From NCBI GenBank assembly GCA_012518765.1, contig JAAYRN010000306.1, positions 1 to 6,324 on the forward strand: a stretch of 6,324 nt of DNA. The letters are read 5' to 3'. How positions within the stretch are numbered: position 1 is the stretch's first letter; each line of letters opens with the position of its first letter. Made by a program: the position numbers and the translations under genes. The notes under the pieces were generated by a model that was not told the DNA's origin, did no database searches, and saw only the letters and a list, made by a program, of their open reading frames with translations. Of this stretch, positions 5,986 to 6,324 are shown one piece after another. Source of the DNA: Bacteroidales bacterium (lineage in GTDB: Bacteria > Bacteroidota > Bacteroidia > Bacteroidales > WCHB1-69).

Positions 5986-6324
5986 ATGTATAGTAAATTT
6001 CAACAACATTTAAAATCACAAATTCAAGAAATTAAAGACGCAGGAACGTATAAAAACGAAAGAGTGTTGGTTTCTCCACAATACGCAAAAATAAAAGTAA
6101 ATACAGGCAAAGAAGTATTAAACTTTTGTGCAAACAATTATTTAGGCTTAGCCAATAGCCCCGAATTGGTCAACGCTGCCATTAAAACCTTGGAAGAAAG
6201 AGCCTATGGAATGGCTTCGGTTCGTTTTATTTGTGGAACTTCGGACTTACACAAACAGTTGGAAGAAAAAATAGCCAAGTTTTTTGGTATGGAAGACGCT
6301 ATTTTGTATGTAGCTTGTTTTGAT
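5986..6324 (+). CDS. kbl: Glycine C-acetyltransferase (2-amino-3-ketobutyrate CoA ligase), 3' end missing
   Basis: A PLP-dependent alpha-oxoamine synthase family enzyme that converts 2-amino-3-oxobutanoate plus CoA to glycine and acetyl-CoA, the second step of threonine degradation after threonine dehydrogenase; cytosolic. Only the first 113 residues are in the window, against about 395-400 for the family. They match Kbl closely: NFCANNYLGLAN (46-57), GMASVRFICGTSDLHKQLE (75-93), and FGMEDAILYVACFD (100-113), where E. coli Kbl has, from memory, GMEDAILYSSCFD. The GMASVRFICGT segment separates it from the related KAS-family enzymes BioF, HemA and SPT. The PLP lysine lies beyond the right edge. 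The ATG at 5986 gives the expected N-terminus, and no Shine-Dalgarno sequence is apparent. It has its own promoter and is not obviously linked to the upstream surface genes. Confidence 0.95.
   Translation, partial: MYSKFQQHLKSQIQEIKDAGTYKNERVLVSPQYAKIKVNTGKEVLNFCANNYLGLANSPELVNAAIKTLEERAYGMASVRFICGTSDLHKQLEEKIAKFFGMEDAILYVACFD

Overview
The window looks like chromosomal DNA from a member of the Bacteroidota (Bacteroidetes). The DNA is AT-rich, there are no clear Shine-Dalgarno sequences, and one intergenic region carries a promoter of the Bacteroidetes type (TTG-N20-TAnnTTTG). Two proteins end in type IX secretion system (T9SS) type A C-terminal sorting domains, and the TonB-dependent receptor has an N-terminal carboxypeptidase-regulatory-like domain; both traits are typical of this phylum. 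I cannot name the genus.

All four genes lie on the + strand. (1) Positions 3-2279 hold the 3' part of a large secreted protein, cut by the left edge. It consists of seven complete and one partial ~84-92-residue cadherin-like beta-sandwich repeats followed by a T9SS sorting domain. (2) Positions 2345-4897 encode an outer-membrane TonB-dependent receptor with signal peptide, regulatory domain, plug and 22-strand-type barrel. (3) After only 12 bases, positions 4910-5860 encode a secreted protein with a PCMD-like (putative carbohydrate-metabolism) beta-sandwich domain and a second T9SS sorting domain. (4) After a 125-base gap with a probable terminator and a good promoter, position 5986 starts kbl (glycine C-acetyltransferase), which runs off the right edge and is probably an unrelated housekeeping unit.

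The first three genes plausibly form a cell-surface module: a long repeat protein and a PCMD protein, both exported through T9SS, around a TonB-dependent transporter. No SusD-like lipoprotein is present, so this is not a classical Sus-type glycan locus, and the substrate cannot be read from the sequence.

The most unusual DNA-level structure is at the 5' end of the receptor gene. A weak terminator overlaps a possible promoter, a 16-bp perfect palindrome covers the start codon, and 12 bases downstream of that palindrome a perfect 12-bp hairpin followed by a T-rich tract lies inside the signal-peptide codons. This resembles an intrinsic terminator or attenuator placed within the coding sequence. 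The rest of the window is ordinary for this phylum.
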